Part shown: positions 1 to 11,400 of the stretch, piece by piece
How the letters are laid out: each line of letters begins with the position of its first letter
Numbering within the stretch: position 1 is the first letter of the stretch
From: Rhyzopertha dominica
Lineage: Eukaryota > Arthropoda > Insecta > Coleoptera > Bostrichidae
Assembly: GCA_025024175.1 (NCBI GenBank)
Contig: QCXZ01000041.1
Coordinates: forward strand, 43,953,786-44,017,785
DNA length: 64,000 nucleotides
Direction: 5' to 3'
Notes under the pieces: generated by a model
Databases searched by the model: none
What the model was told of the DNA's origin: nothing
Seen by the model: the letters and a program-made list of their open reading frames with translations, nothing else
Translations under genes and position numbers: made by a program

Positions 1-1655
1 AAAAAAAACTGATTCCAAAAAATGTCCACATAAATGTTATGATGAATCTTTGGAAAAAATGCATAGTGTACTGTAGGCTAATAAGAGCTCATTAAATATT
101 TTGAAAATATCTATGCAACTTACTTATTAATCAAGTAGATTGGTATCTTGTCGTCCCATGTACTGAAAACATTGAATTAGAATATTGCTGTAAGTAATTT
201 TTGCAACTTTTGTAAAATAGTTCAAACACAGATGTTCTACATTTATACTTATATTTATGTGGGAAAGTTGACCTGTCGAGCAAACTGTTTAACATACCTA
301 TTTAATTGTGTAGTGCAAAGATAAGAGATAGCTCATTTCATTAGATGTATATACTTAAGCTTTTCTAATAGTACGAGTAATATTCAGATAATTCTGTTTC
401 TTTTTCTGGTAAAATTAAAAGATAGTAATAACTTGTACACTGTTGATAAAATTTATTTTTTTGCGGGATTTACCTATATCCTATTTATATAAGAATGTTA
501 AATTATTTTCTAAATAATACAACAAATTAACTAGCACAAAAATTTCGTTTTTTGTCGACTGCTTTTTTCCAATTCATTGAAAAAAATACATTTGTTTAAA
601 GCTAGGAGTTAAATGGATGTATTCATTTATTTTTTTTAAATAGACTTGAGCTATCAAAACCTCGCTTAAATAGACCAGACAGCACATAAGTCAATATCGT
701 TGTCACTGATCATAATAAACTAAGTTATTTTAGCTTGTATGCTGATGTTTAATGTAAATTAAGTATATGAAGCTCATTACAATTTAAATATAATTTTACG
801 AGAATAAGTTGAAAGCGAGAATGAGAGCAAAATTGTTGTGCGCAAAAGCTACAAATATGTACCTAACCTCGTTCTTGGAATTTTTTATTGCACAATTACA
901 CCTAAATTTAACATAAACTCAAACAAACCGTTCATATATTTCAATATTTCTCTACCTAAATGCAGCTATCATGAAGACAAGATTAAGTGTTTCTATAAAT
1001 GATTCATGCATCCAGGGCGCTTATGGAAATCAATTTGACGTACAGTTGTCATCTGTCGATTTTTTTATTATTTCATATATTTTAGTATGGGAAAACGCCT
1101 GGGAGTGTATATTTTCAACATATTCTGTAGTGTTTTGTGGGATAATTAACTTTAAGGTTGCTGAAAGCTCACATTTCGGAGCTGTGGGGTGACGATGATC
1201 TGCAACCTTCAACTGCTATCGCCGTGCATATTGTAGCTTGGCAGCAGTTACAAAAAGGCGGCACAAAGAATTCAGAAATCAACGCCGCCCGCATTACATG
1301 AATCATTTATAGAAACCCTGTATATAGGAAGAGTTATATTTTGCATCAATATATGCAAGAGAAAATCTTCATAGGTTTCTTTTGAGATAAGGAGTATGTT
1401 TGGGTTTAAAGTTGACAATTATGATCATTCTCTAAATATCTAACAAAATACGAAGGTTTCGATAAATTGCATATTAATATCTCCTTTCTGAAAGCCACAT
1501 ATTGTGTGTCAGTGTTTGCTAAAGTTGAAGTTACTGGCTAAAATAATCCCGTCCAATCAAATCAAGTTATTTTGGTTTAGTTGATTTTAGATATATATAC
1601 TAGTAGATGACTTGAAACAAACTCACTCTTAAATCGTAAAAATATGAAATATATA
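1..1655. other. No gene seen; A+T-rich intergenic or intronic DNA
   Basis: Only short ORFs without recognisable family signatures occur here and no splice-flanked coding segment stands out. If the SLC36-like gene downstream extends this far left, this could be intron or 5' flank, but I see no exon of it. Confidence 0.5.
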
Positions 1656-1774
1656 CAGGGTGTTTCATTTATCATAAGAGGATTTTCTGTATAACCGGAA
1701 GTTGTAGCAGTTTGTGAAAATCATCCATTTTCCTCCAGATAATTTCTAACTAAATATTTTCGTTGCACATCCTG
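1656..1774. mobile_element. Short MITE-like element with CAGGGTG-type ends
   Basis: A 119-bp unit begins CAGGGTGTTTC and ends with the near-complement GCACATCCTG, and each side is flanked by TA, as expected of a Tc1/mariner-type target duplication. It has no coding capacity. Inside it carries ACCGGAAGTT, a motif shared with the 444-bp element at 15233. The ends match over about 10 bp with one or two mismatches, so this is a small, decayed or naturally short MITE. Which autonomous family mobilised it cannot be told from here. Confidence 0.55.
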
Positions 1775-2430
1775 TATAATCAATTGCGTAGGAACTGGTT
1801 ATAGAAAATTGTTAGAACTATTTAGAGTCTGTACTGTTGTAGCTTTAGGCCTGTTAATAATTCTCTATTACTGGAATACGAGTTAAATGTAGCTTAATTA
1901 TTATGGACCCTTTAGGAATTAATTTCACTATAGTTATTTAATGAAAAAGTGATTTCACTGGTTCATTTAACGTTTTCTTTGCAATATAACCAGATGAATC
2001 TTGAACCATTGACCTGCGTACTGGAGCTCGAAAACATACTACTAAGTTGTCACTTTAAGACAATGTGTAACACATTTTCCTACGCCTCTGACTTGATAGC
2101 CCCTTCTTGGCTGAAAAGCCGAAGGATGTGGATTTACGACACACTGTTATTAGCGTCATTAGGCCGTTACGTGCGGCAATTAGGCGAGAATGCCGCGGAG
2201 ACTTCAATGCTAGATAAAGCAGGAAGCCGCGAGAACGAGGAAAAGCAACGAAACGCGCCGACTGAATCACCACCCTGTTTGGATTTACGCATATGAGACA
2301 GATAGTAAGATGACCCTCACGAAGGCGAACAGATGCGTTCGACGAAAACGAGCAATTAGTCGCAATGCAAGGTGATCGTGTCTACAGGAAATAAAAGCAG
2401 AAAGACTGTTTTGGTGCGGGGAAGATAATT
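1775..2430. other. No supported gene
   Basis: The segment at about 2090-2300 is richer in G+C than its surroundings and is open in both directions (115 codons on plus, 72 on minus). Neither reading resembles a family I recognise, and no splice sites frame it. Confidence 0.4.
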
Positions 2431-2439
2431 CTTCTTTCT

Positions 2440-2605
2440 GAACTAACAATGTTCGTCGTGATCTTTGATCACCTAGCTGCAATTACTTATAATGATGAAG
2501 TTCGCATGTTTACTTATTACCTACATATACTTCTGAGAAGCTGTATAAAATGTCAGATTAACCTTTACGGTGTGGTATTTATTAGAACGTATGCTATAAC
2601 CGTTG
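2440..2605. repeat. Dispersed repeat, copy 1 (partner at 6590-6725)
   Basis: This stretch, beginning TGTTCGTCGTG and containing TTCTGAGAAGCTGTATAAAA, is repeated in the same orientation at 6590-6725 with scattered substitutions and small indels. A neighbouring piece at about 3050-3110 is also matched at about 6465-6530, but the two pieces are in swapped order in the second copy. The pair looks like rearranged copies of one transposon whose transposase remnants lie next to both. Confidence 0.6.
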
Positions 2606-2639
2606 ACCGTTCTATCAGTAAAAGAAACATTGGTTAAAA

Positions 2640-3320
2640 AAACCTTTTTTCAGCACTTTTCGTTACGCTGCTTCACACTGAACCAGTTTATAACGGCGAT
2701 CTTGAGATCCTAGTCGTTCTCGAAGCGAGGGACTAAATTAAGTCTAAGAAGACGAAATTTTTGTTCCATGAATTCAACAAATTGAACGCCCTTATCATCC
2801 CAGAAAACGGCAGCCATCATTTTCCAATCATGCAGGGAGTTTGCTTGATTTTTTGGTTTTGGGCAGTTGAATGGCGCTGTACCGACTTTTTTTTTTGTTT
2901 CGGGGGTGTCATTGCTCGTAGCAATAAGCGGAAACAAGTCATCTCTGTCTTGTCTATAACAATCCAGCAACGCCCGGCCACTTGACATTCTTTGCTCTTT
3001 GTGCTGGATCGTATGGACAACGACAACTGAAACAACTCTATCGTGTCTTCCCAGACAATCAATAGATGGTGCTGTATATGTGCAACTGTAGTCAGGGGAT
3101 TATTTGAATTTTTCGGTTTTGGTGAAGGTGAAAGACGCCACTGCATCGAGTGTTGTTGTGTTTCGTGGGTGTTATCCATATCTCGTCGCCCGCAGCCATG
3201 TGGTAAAACAAATCATCTCTGTCTTGTCGACAACGATCAAAAAAGGTGCTTAAGTAATTAATGAAGTATTTATTCCATGAATAATCTTCGTGGATTTTCT
3301 GCAAGGCGACTGCCACCGAT
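2640..3320 (-). pseudogene. Degenerate mariner transposase remnants
   Basis: Minus-strand reading gives pieces of mariner transposase in different frames. One piece, at about 3195-3150, reads like the first catalytic-Asp motif (GDEIWI). Others at about 2990-2710 read TPETKKK, NCPKPKNQAN and AAVFWDDKGVQFVEFM, which match the conserved segment between the first and second catalytic Asp residues. The sequence contains an internal near-duplication: CATCTCTGTCTTGTC occurs near 2940 and again near 3210. No frame is open across the whole region, so it is dead. It is probably related to the fragment at 6080-6310. Confidence 0.6.
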
Positions 3321-3330
3321 CTTTTTCAAA

Positions 3331-5650
3331 CTTTTTTTATTTAAATATAAACCATTTTAAAGCAAGGGGTGAAGGTGACCCACAAAGGCAAGGTGACAAA
3401 TAACTAGCCTCGGCAAGGCTCAGCCCTGGTCGTTGGGGCAAAAAAAAGGTAAAGTAAATGAAAGAGCGCCAGAATCCAAAAATCGCAGATATCTGAGCAC
3501 GTGGGATTCGCACGTGCACAAGTCCTTAAGGATCAAACCGTCCTCCCCCGACTAAGATATAGGCATGTGAATATAACAAATAAAACAACGGATTGAGCTT
3601 AAACCAAGGTCCATATACTTAATCACCCAAAGATAATAAGGCAGACTATAAACTAAAATAAGAACAAGATAACCCGAAAGGAACTAGCGTATAATCTACT
3701 CCATCGAAACACAAAACAGTCACACAATAATCTAATTCTAAGCTAACGGAATCAAGGGAAATATCCTTTCTAATTATTAACGTAATTAATATGATGCACG
3801 AACAAAAAACTATTGTCATAACCGTCCGCGGGGTGCGCATGTCCGACGGTGGTTCCGACTCAGTTATAAAAAGAACTCTTTAAACTCTCCGGTAAAACGA
3901 TCATTCCCTTTTTCCTTTACAAAAAATCTAAACGGACTATTTGCTATCAGATAAACGTGTATGTACAAGTTAAGCTACGTGTATTATTAATAATTTATTA
4001 CGGAATGGGTGAACATAAAGTCAACTTAATTGAACAATTACACAGAGTAATACCCGCACTCTATAAGATATTAACAGAGAAAGTGCTGAATATAAAAGTT
4101 CTAAGATTAACGCACAAATAAAATGCAGGAGCGAAGGAAACGCAGCGGCGATCTTCCGTAGATTTACTGAACAATCTGGCAACGTCAGCACGCAAATTAA
4201 ATGGAAAAATCTGATCTTAAATACATAGGTTGATCCTTCTCCTCTGGCAAGGGTAGGCGACTCTAGGAAGGACTCCGGAAGATAATAGCCTCTATCACAC
4301 CAGCCCTTATGTATTTCCACGAAAGATTCCTTCCAGCTTCGAAATTTACAAATCCCTATCGAATAATTCAGCACGGACGTCGAATACGTTCGCTTATATG
4401 GTTTGCTGATGTCCGCGGTACACCCAACCAAGGGTAAGAAGCCCTAAAATAGCTGGTTTGGCAACGAGAACACATTAAAATATGCACTTACTGAGGTGTT
4501 AGGCGGCTTCACAAGTTCTAAAATGAGATATGTAGTATGACGAACTGTTTGGAAGTGTCTGTGCTTTTCATCCGGTTTAAAACCGAAACAGGCTCAATCG
4601 AAAAGGCATCAAGATACGAAGAAGAAAAGGAAACACACGATTGGCTCTTAAACAGCACAAAATTGCGACTATGATCCCCAGAAATGGGTGAAAGTCACAC
4701 AGAATTAATTCGCGATCACTTCCCGTAGTCGAATGTTCTCAATCACCGTAGGAGTGCCTAGCAAGAAAAACCAGCAAAAACTCGTATGGACAGAGCACCC
4801 GAAAAAGCGGATTTCAACAGATATTGGAAATCTAGCTACATACAAATGACAAACAAAACAATCTGTAGCGGGAATTTAAATTAGCAAAACGGGAGTGTTA
4901 CACGACTTAAAACATCTTCTAAGAAATAAAGACCCAAATTATTTTTTCTATTACTAATTCAGTTATTGATGATCTTAGGTGAAGCGCATTCCGTTGCATC
5001 GCTCTCGCGTTTAACAAAAGATGAGTTGATACATTTTATTTGGGAGAATAAAGATCCATGATCCACATAATGTATAATGATGTTATACGAAGTACCAAGG
5101 AANCATAAATTTCACCGTAAAAGTTCTACTAATAGGACCACGATTTCTGATTCAGAATTAACACATACCAANGACTAATGCATTAACCGATATCCTTTTA
5201 GTACAGTTTCAACTTCTCACACTAGAAGCATTAGAAATTTAAGCTAGGCGTTCATATAGGTGCTAAAGATACAATTGTAGTAATTTTTACTCCCTAGGGA
5301 AACATATTCGATGGAGAACTAACATTATTAAAACTCAGAATGGCAAATGCCTCAGCATTATGCGTCAAGCCAACCTTCTAGATCGCCAGTGCATTGCTCT
5401 CAAAAATTACCCGACTACTTAATACTTTAACCAAATTAAGCTTCATTTAAATAAACTGAAATATATTTAATTGCACTTTTAACAACACACCGTGTTTTAA
5501 TTCGTNCTGATAATGCTTTTACTGGATTACCAAAACATATATTAAATAAACTGACTTTCATAAACGTGAGTTTGGATGGGATATTAGTTTTTTTTTGTAT
5601 TAATTGTTAAAATGTAATGTGAATTTAGAAATTTGGTACAAAAGTTAGAG
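3331..5650. other. Unassigned region, partly G+C-richer, no supported gene
   Basis: About 3360-5050 is less A+T-rich than its surroundings and uses many short purine-rich runs, as untranslated parts of retroelements often do. The longest ORF (minus, 4431-4021, 136 codons) ends in a hydrophobic stretch but has no family signature I recognise and no matching splice sites. A degenerate retrotransposon end is possible but unproven. Single ambiguous bases occur at about 5103, 5172 and 5506. Confidence 0.35.
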
Positions 5651-5669
5651 CTATCACCGAATATATGAC

Positions 5670-6074
5670 GGATTTTGATGTGATTCCATATAACAGTAGT
5701 TAGTTGAACAATCTTTATAGGAAAAGGTAGAAGAAGTGACTCATCCTGATCAAGATAGTCTTTTAAAGCCATATCCGCCCTAAGACAGCGATTCGTAACA
5801 ACAAGAATGTTGAAGTTACCGCTTCAAAACGCACATGGCATCGATTGAGCTTGGAAACCATTTGACGACTTATTAGAGAAGGTCATTTGCAAGGGTCAAA
5901 TATTAGTTCTGGATTAAAATTGTGAAATACACTTACCTATAAATTTTACTGTATTTACAATTTTGTAAATAAGACAATTTTTTGTGTACCTACACACATA
6001 ATTAATTAGCTAAATGTATGGGAAATTGGAAGGGCCCAGAGTTGGCAACCCAGGTCCCCTTCGGTACACCCATG
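5670..6074 (-). mobile_element. hAT-like non-autonomous element, copy A
   Basis: About 400 bp match, in inverted orientation, the segment at 36858-37270. The right edge read on the minus strand starts CATGGGTGTACCGAAGGGG, the type of terminus seen in hAT elements of the zf-TTF group. The shared body includes an ATTTTGTAAAT run and a TTCTTGTTGTTACGAATCG-like segment. There is no open frame across it. It abuts a mariner transposase scrap (6080-6310) and probably inserted into it. Assignment to hAT is inference from the terminal sequence alone. Confidence 0.5.
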
Positions 6075-6079
6075 ACCGT

Positions 6080-6310
6080 ATGTATTTTTGGTGCCCACCT
6101 GCAAACAATTTGTGATATCCAACATTTTTCGAAACAATCTTGAATATGGTTAATGCGTTCAACAAGAGAAAATTCAACAGGTAGAGCACTAACTGTCAAT
6201 CGTCCATCTGATCGAAGCTTTTGGTCTGCCTGTTCATCATGTACATTTATAGTGTGGCCTTTTTTGAATTGTTGAATTACTAACGACCCATGGTCTAACC
6301 TTTCGTTCAC
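6080..6310 (-). pseudogene. Mariner transposase N-terminal fragment
   Basis: A minus-strand frame reads QFKKGHTINVHDEQ and later VCRWAPKIHT. Mariner transposases carry a WxxxFKxGxxxVHDExRxGRPS-like segment and a later RWVPK(M/L)LT motif, in this order and at about this spacing. The reading frame is then lost at the boundary with the hAT-like repeat near 6074. This is a short dead fragment, with the catalytic part missing here. Confidence 0.6.
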
Positions 6311-6589
6311 TCATTACAGCTGGTCTATAAACAAGACACAACTCCTCTAAGCGGCTAAGTGGCAGTTTGCAACTGGCGGGATTAACATTTGCCACGGACG
6401 TTGTTGACTGCATTCACTAACTAACTTAACGATAACTGAAACGACACGATCGCTTTCATGTCTTCGCAGACAATTAATAGATGGTGCTGTATGCGTCAAC
6501 TTTGTTGTGATCCGCTAATATTTGAATGTACGGAAACGGCCCTTACTTTACGAATTTGCCTCGCAATTCTGCTTTCTGAGTTAGAATAA

Positions 6590-6725
6590 TAGTGTTCGTC
6601 GTGCTTTTTAATCACCTAGCTGTAATTACTTGTGATATTGAAGTTTGCATGTTTACATATTATACTTCTGAGAAGTTATATAAAATGTCAGATTAATCTT
6701 TGCGTTGTGGCTATTATTAAAACGC
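6590..6725. repeat. Dispersed repeat, copy 2 (partner at 2440-2605)
   Basis: Direct-orientation match to 2440-2605, beginning TGTTCGTCGTGCTTTTTAAT. The nearby block at 6465-6530 (AATAGATGGTGCTGTATGCG) matches about 3060-3110. Together with the adjacent transposase scraps this suggests that both loci derive from one decayed transposon. Confidence 0.6.
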
Positions 6726-6729
6726 CTGA

Positions 6730-8210
6730 TATATTGGTAAACAAAAGATAATAACTAGAGATGTAAATAATGAAAATAAATAAATACAATAAGAAAAATG
6801 AAAATATGTTTGACCACAATTTGCTGTACGTGCATCGATAACAGTGGTGTTATTTCTGATCATTATTTGCATATGTGGCTTATTTTAAATATCAAACGTC
6901 TAAAAATAGTTAATAGTTACAGACATAAAATTCAATCAATTCAGAAAAGTATTTGCAATATCTCCCTTTGCAAAATATTTCTTTGTCTGTGGCTAATTCG
7001 ATTAAAATCAGAATAAAGCGGAAGAATGGCCATAACTCCTACACTTTTTTAATTATATTAACTTTTATATCGTTAGGAAGTTTGCTTTAGTATAGATTTT
7101 AAATATAGAGTTGATTTTAGCTTAAATTAGAGAAGATAAACCGGTCCTTTATATTAAACTAAAAATAGCGACGTTAAAGGAATAAGAAGATACTTGATTT
7201 TTTCAAAAAGCTGAATTAAATTAAGCACATAAAATTGCAATTTTTTTCCATTTAATGTTCTTTCCGCTAGTTTCCGAAAATTACAGTATAAAGTTTTTGA
7301 AAGTCTACAATGATGTCCCTAAAAGGAAACATTTGGCAGTAGGCTATTGAACAATTACCTAAACCTAATTATTATTACTTTGAATCTAAACCCATACTTA
7401 CTGCGCGTTCCTTAAAGATAGCATAACTACTACTACTACTAAAAGACTACAAAGTTATTTCGTATTTTGGCAAAAACATCCAGATCTAGTATTACATAGC
7501 ACTCGAACAGACGTTACATAACATTTGATGGAATGCTTGTAGCTCAATGGTATGTGAATGGCCAGTGAAAAAAATTAACCAGTTCCTTACCTATACAGAT
7601 TCTTATTGGGATGTTGCTTTGGGGCTGCACTTTGATGCATTACCGTTTTATATCTTTTGAAACTTTATTAATGAGTAATTACATTCAGTACCTCCTTTGA
7701 GATCGATCGCGTAGACCTGAATGGAAAGTTTTCTTGTTAAGACGATGTTGGGTGAACAAGTGGTTTGCCTTGCAAGAAACAAATATGTGGAGCTAACAAC
7801 ATAAAAAGTATGGTGCTGCAGGCTATGCTTTTATCATATATTATATAACATTAAATCGATATCGATCAATTTATAGTTGTTTATAACTTGTGGATAAAAA
7901 TATATTTGTAAACTCTTTTTGAAAAAAAATTGCATTTTTATGAAAACAAAAAATTTTCTGTTTTGCAATTCTTTTGATATACATGCATGTAAAAAAGATA
8001 TGGGACGCCATCGCATTAAACAAGAGAGATTTGTCTTAGCTAATTATTTCAGGCAGAAGCACTTTATGTACATGAAAGCGTATCTTGCTGGTGCCATTGT
8101 ATTTACAAAGTGCATTGTTTTAAAGACAACACAAGCAGATGATTAGCAGCAGTGAAAGACAGATTAATTTTCAAGTTACCCTAATGACTAAATAAAGGAT
8201 AAGGATAAGA
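6730..8210. other. No gene seen
   Basis: A+T-rich sequence with only short ORFs of no recognisable type. A short CTA trinucleotide run lies at about 7427-7441. Confidence 0.45.
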
Positions 8211-8214
8211 GATG

Positions 8215-8440
8215 AGCGGGACATCCCCTCAAAAATTTTAAATGGAATTATCCATCTTATGATACCCACGTCACTTGAAAGCTTATTTCATAATGAGCCT
8301 CACCGTGTAATTAGTTTTATTATTATTTTAGTCTTGTAGGGGATGGCAGATCAATAAATACAGTGAGACAAGTTGCTTCTTAAATTAAATATTTTGGGCT
8401 GTTTTCAACAAAATTGATGTTTTTTAAGCTTCAATGAAGA
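8215..8440. repeat. Dispersed repeat, copy 1 (diverged partner at 19975-20185)
   Basis: Blocks such as TCTTATGATAC, GTAATTAGTTTTA, CAATAAATACAGTGAGACAAG and TTTTCAACAAAAT occur in the same order and orientation at 19975-20185, with substitutions and gaps. No coding capacity is visible. This is an old copy of an unclassified interspersed repeat. Confidence 0.55.
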
Positions 8441-8449
8441 TTTGTCCTT

Positions 8450-11400
8450 ACAAGGGTACACCCATTTCCCCAAAATACTCTAAATCTTTCCACCCTACTG
8501 CAATTGAAGTTGCGGCTAGAAAATTTCTATTGAAGGTAGGTATCTGCTATCTTTTTTTTTCAATTTTTTATGAGACGTTTTTGTCATGACCCTTTTTGGC
8601 GACATACTTTTTTATAAATCGCGTTAGTACAAATAGAATCGAAACATGGACGCTAGGAAATATAATATACATTCTTGTCTTTCTTTTCTCTCTCTTTTTG
8701 TATCAACACATTTATTATTGTTGTTACTATTTTTACTATTCGAATTGTTACGATAATTGCAAAACAGAAAGATATTGTGCTTATATTCTTAATTCATACA
8801 TATTCAAAGATGTGTATTCACCTCAAAAAGGCAGTGAATGATTGCCCGCAGCTTAGCTATCGCAATAGCTGCTGAAAATGTCATTCGTATGTTTGCCTTG
8901 CGGCAACAGCTCTTCATTATGCCGTTCAGTTACTTTTCATACATCAAACCACGTGTTTTTATTTAAGTGTGTCAATTCGTTGCACTTTCCATATCGGACG
9001 GACAGCCTTGCGACTAGTTACATCGTATCCCTGACACACTAAGTGCAAAAAATGAAACATTGCTATGGGACCGACGGTAACGGTAACCCGATGGAATTCG
9101 TATCACGACGATGCCATAAAATAATGACAGATTGTTTTTACGTCCGCATAAATAAAATGTAATTCATTTAATATCCGCGTTTGCTGAAGGAATTTTCGGG
9201 AAAACCTTTTACTGAACGGAGCCTTGAAAGTGAATAATGACAATTGACGCAGTGTTTAAGGCGAGTTGTTCTTAATGGATTCCCCGATCGCGTCGAGGTG
9301 AAAAAAGACGTAAGATTTGATACATAATGAAACCTTGCGGTTCCAGGCNTGTATTGTTTGAAAAATTGTTCAATGTGAGCTTNATTTCTGTATTATTTGC
9401 ATGAACCTTTTATTATAAATATTTCACACTTAAACAACTCTGAACAAGATTTACATAACCGTAATTTAGATGATATAGTGTAAAACTCTTATAAATTTAG
9501 TAAAAGTCTACACAAGAATTTACTTTTCAAAATAATACTAGATTGGTGCCTGCGTGGTTTATAAAACGTTCATTCTGTTAAACTGTAATACACTACACAT
9601 TTGGAACAAAGGAACTTAATTACTACATATTGTTAACAACTTTAGTATAAAATATGTAGCACAGTTATGTATCATAAAAAAAACTTTTAATAGAGTTGAT
9701 GCACAGAAAATATATAAAAAAGGAATGTATTAGGAAGAATGCTTGCTTAGTGACAATAACGTTGTTTTCATAATATAACAGTATCAGTCCTATTAATTAA
9801 ATTAGAAATGTATGTAGCCTAAATGAATTTGTTGTTCACATATCAGTTTAAAAAGGGTGTAGGTATCGATTTGACATAAGGAATCTGTAAGGGACGACTA
9901 CAACCTAACAGACTTTTATAGCTACGGCAACAAATCCGATATTCATATAACTAAAATTAAAACTTGTACATGATACATCATATTATCAACAGAATAGGTG
10001 TACAATAAGGAAAACACACGTATGTGATATCCATACGTACGCTTTTTGCAGGAACATTTGATTAGGTTATATTTGCAATATTAGGTTGATTGTTTTTTAC
10101 GTTAGTATTCGGTAAATATAATGTTAGCTTTTTAAAGCATCATAAGTACGCACATACAAACTTTTTTCGTTTCTAGGGTGATTTAGCTTTTTATTTAATG
10201 TTTTGTTGTTCACTATTGCCTAAAGTTGTGATATCCAAAATATTTTATATTTAAGTAAACCACCTAGATTATCTTTTAAAGAAGCAATATAGAAAATTGA
10301 CCTGTTAGCATTTTTTCTCTAAGCATATGGTGGTTATAATGGTAGTAAGTTAAAAGTCAGTACTAATATCGAAATCAAATCGTATATTGTCACTTAGCAA
10401 TCAGGGGTGGGACTTATAATATACATATATATTATCTAAATCAGTAAAAAATAAATGTATTGAGTAAGCCACAGAAATACATAGTTAATCCTAATAGCAT
10501 GGGATAGACTGATCGCTAGACATACTAATCGCGAATGTCGCTTACGAACAGCTTAGACGAATAACGTAACTCGATAATAAACTCATGACAAAGGTTGTTT
10601 TTTTCGTGATGCATAAGATTAATTTTTGGTTAATAAAACGGTAAGAATGCTAGGAATATATTAATAATAACAAATATATACTAAACAGATAACAAGTATA
10701 AGATTACTACATAATAAGTATCTCCTTCCCCATAAAAATAGTAATACTACTTTGGAGAGCTCTAGTACTTGCTATTATAGTTTGTAAACCTTCGAGAAAT
10801 GTAAAATACCTGATATCCATGTTTTTTAAGTTCTGAAAACTAAAGAGTATTTCAAACAAATCATAGTCGCAATTTTGACCCATGAATCTTTACAAACTAT
10901 AGCGTTGTTTTTTCAACACTTGCTTATTGGTGTTATTTCAAAAAATGTAAAACCCGAGAAATTCAGATTTATTCCAAAGTTCAGACATGGCCGCTAAATT
11001 TCATGAAAAGCTGTAGAGGTGGTCGTCACTTTAACTAGAGGATAATTATAAAAACAAAGGTAACTTCACTATTATAATTTTTTACACATTTTACTAATTC
11101 TTTACATATCCTTTAAGCAAATTATTTAAAACTGGAACGCATATTCTTGCCAAAATTAATGAAAGACCTTAATTTTTTGTTGACACATAACCAATTTGAA
11201 TGATATACTTCCTTAAAAAATAGATACACAAACCTGTCTATTAGATATTTTTATTGAGGAAGAACTGTTATACGTTTTCAGTGAATTTTCAGTAAATGTG
11301 CTGTTTGCAGAAATAGAAATAATTGTTGTATTTATCAAGAGAAAGTGAATCAGCAATGCTACCCATCGGGTGATATAAGTTGCTTCTACAAGAGAAAAAG

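Noticed and set aside
4021..4431. 136-codon minus ORF with a hydrophobic end
   Set aside because: No recognisable domain, no splice framing, and located in sequence that looks like decayed retroelement. Not enough to call a gene.
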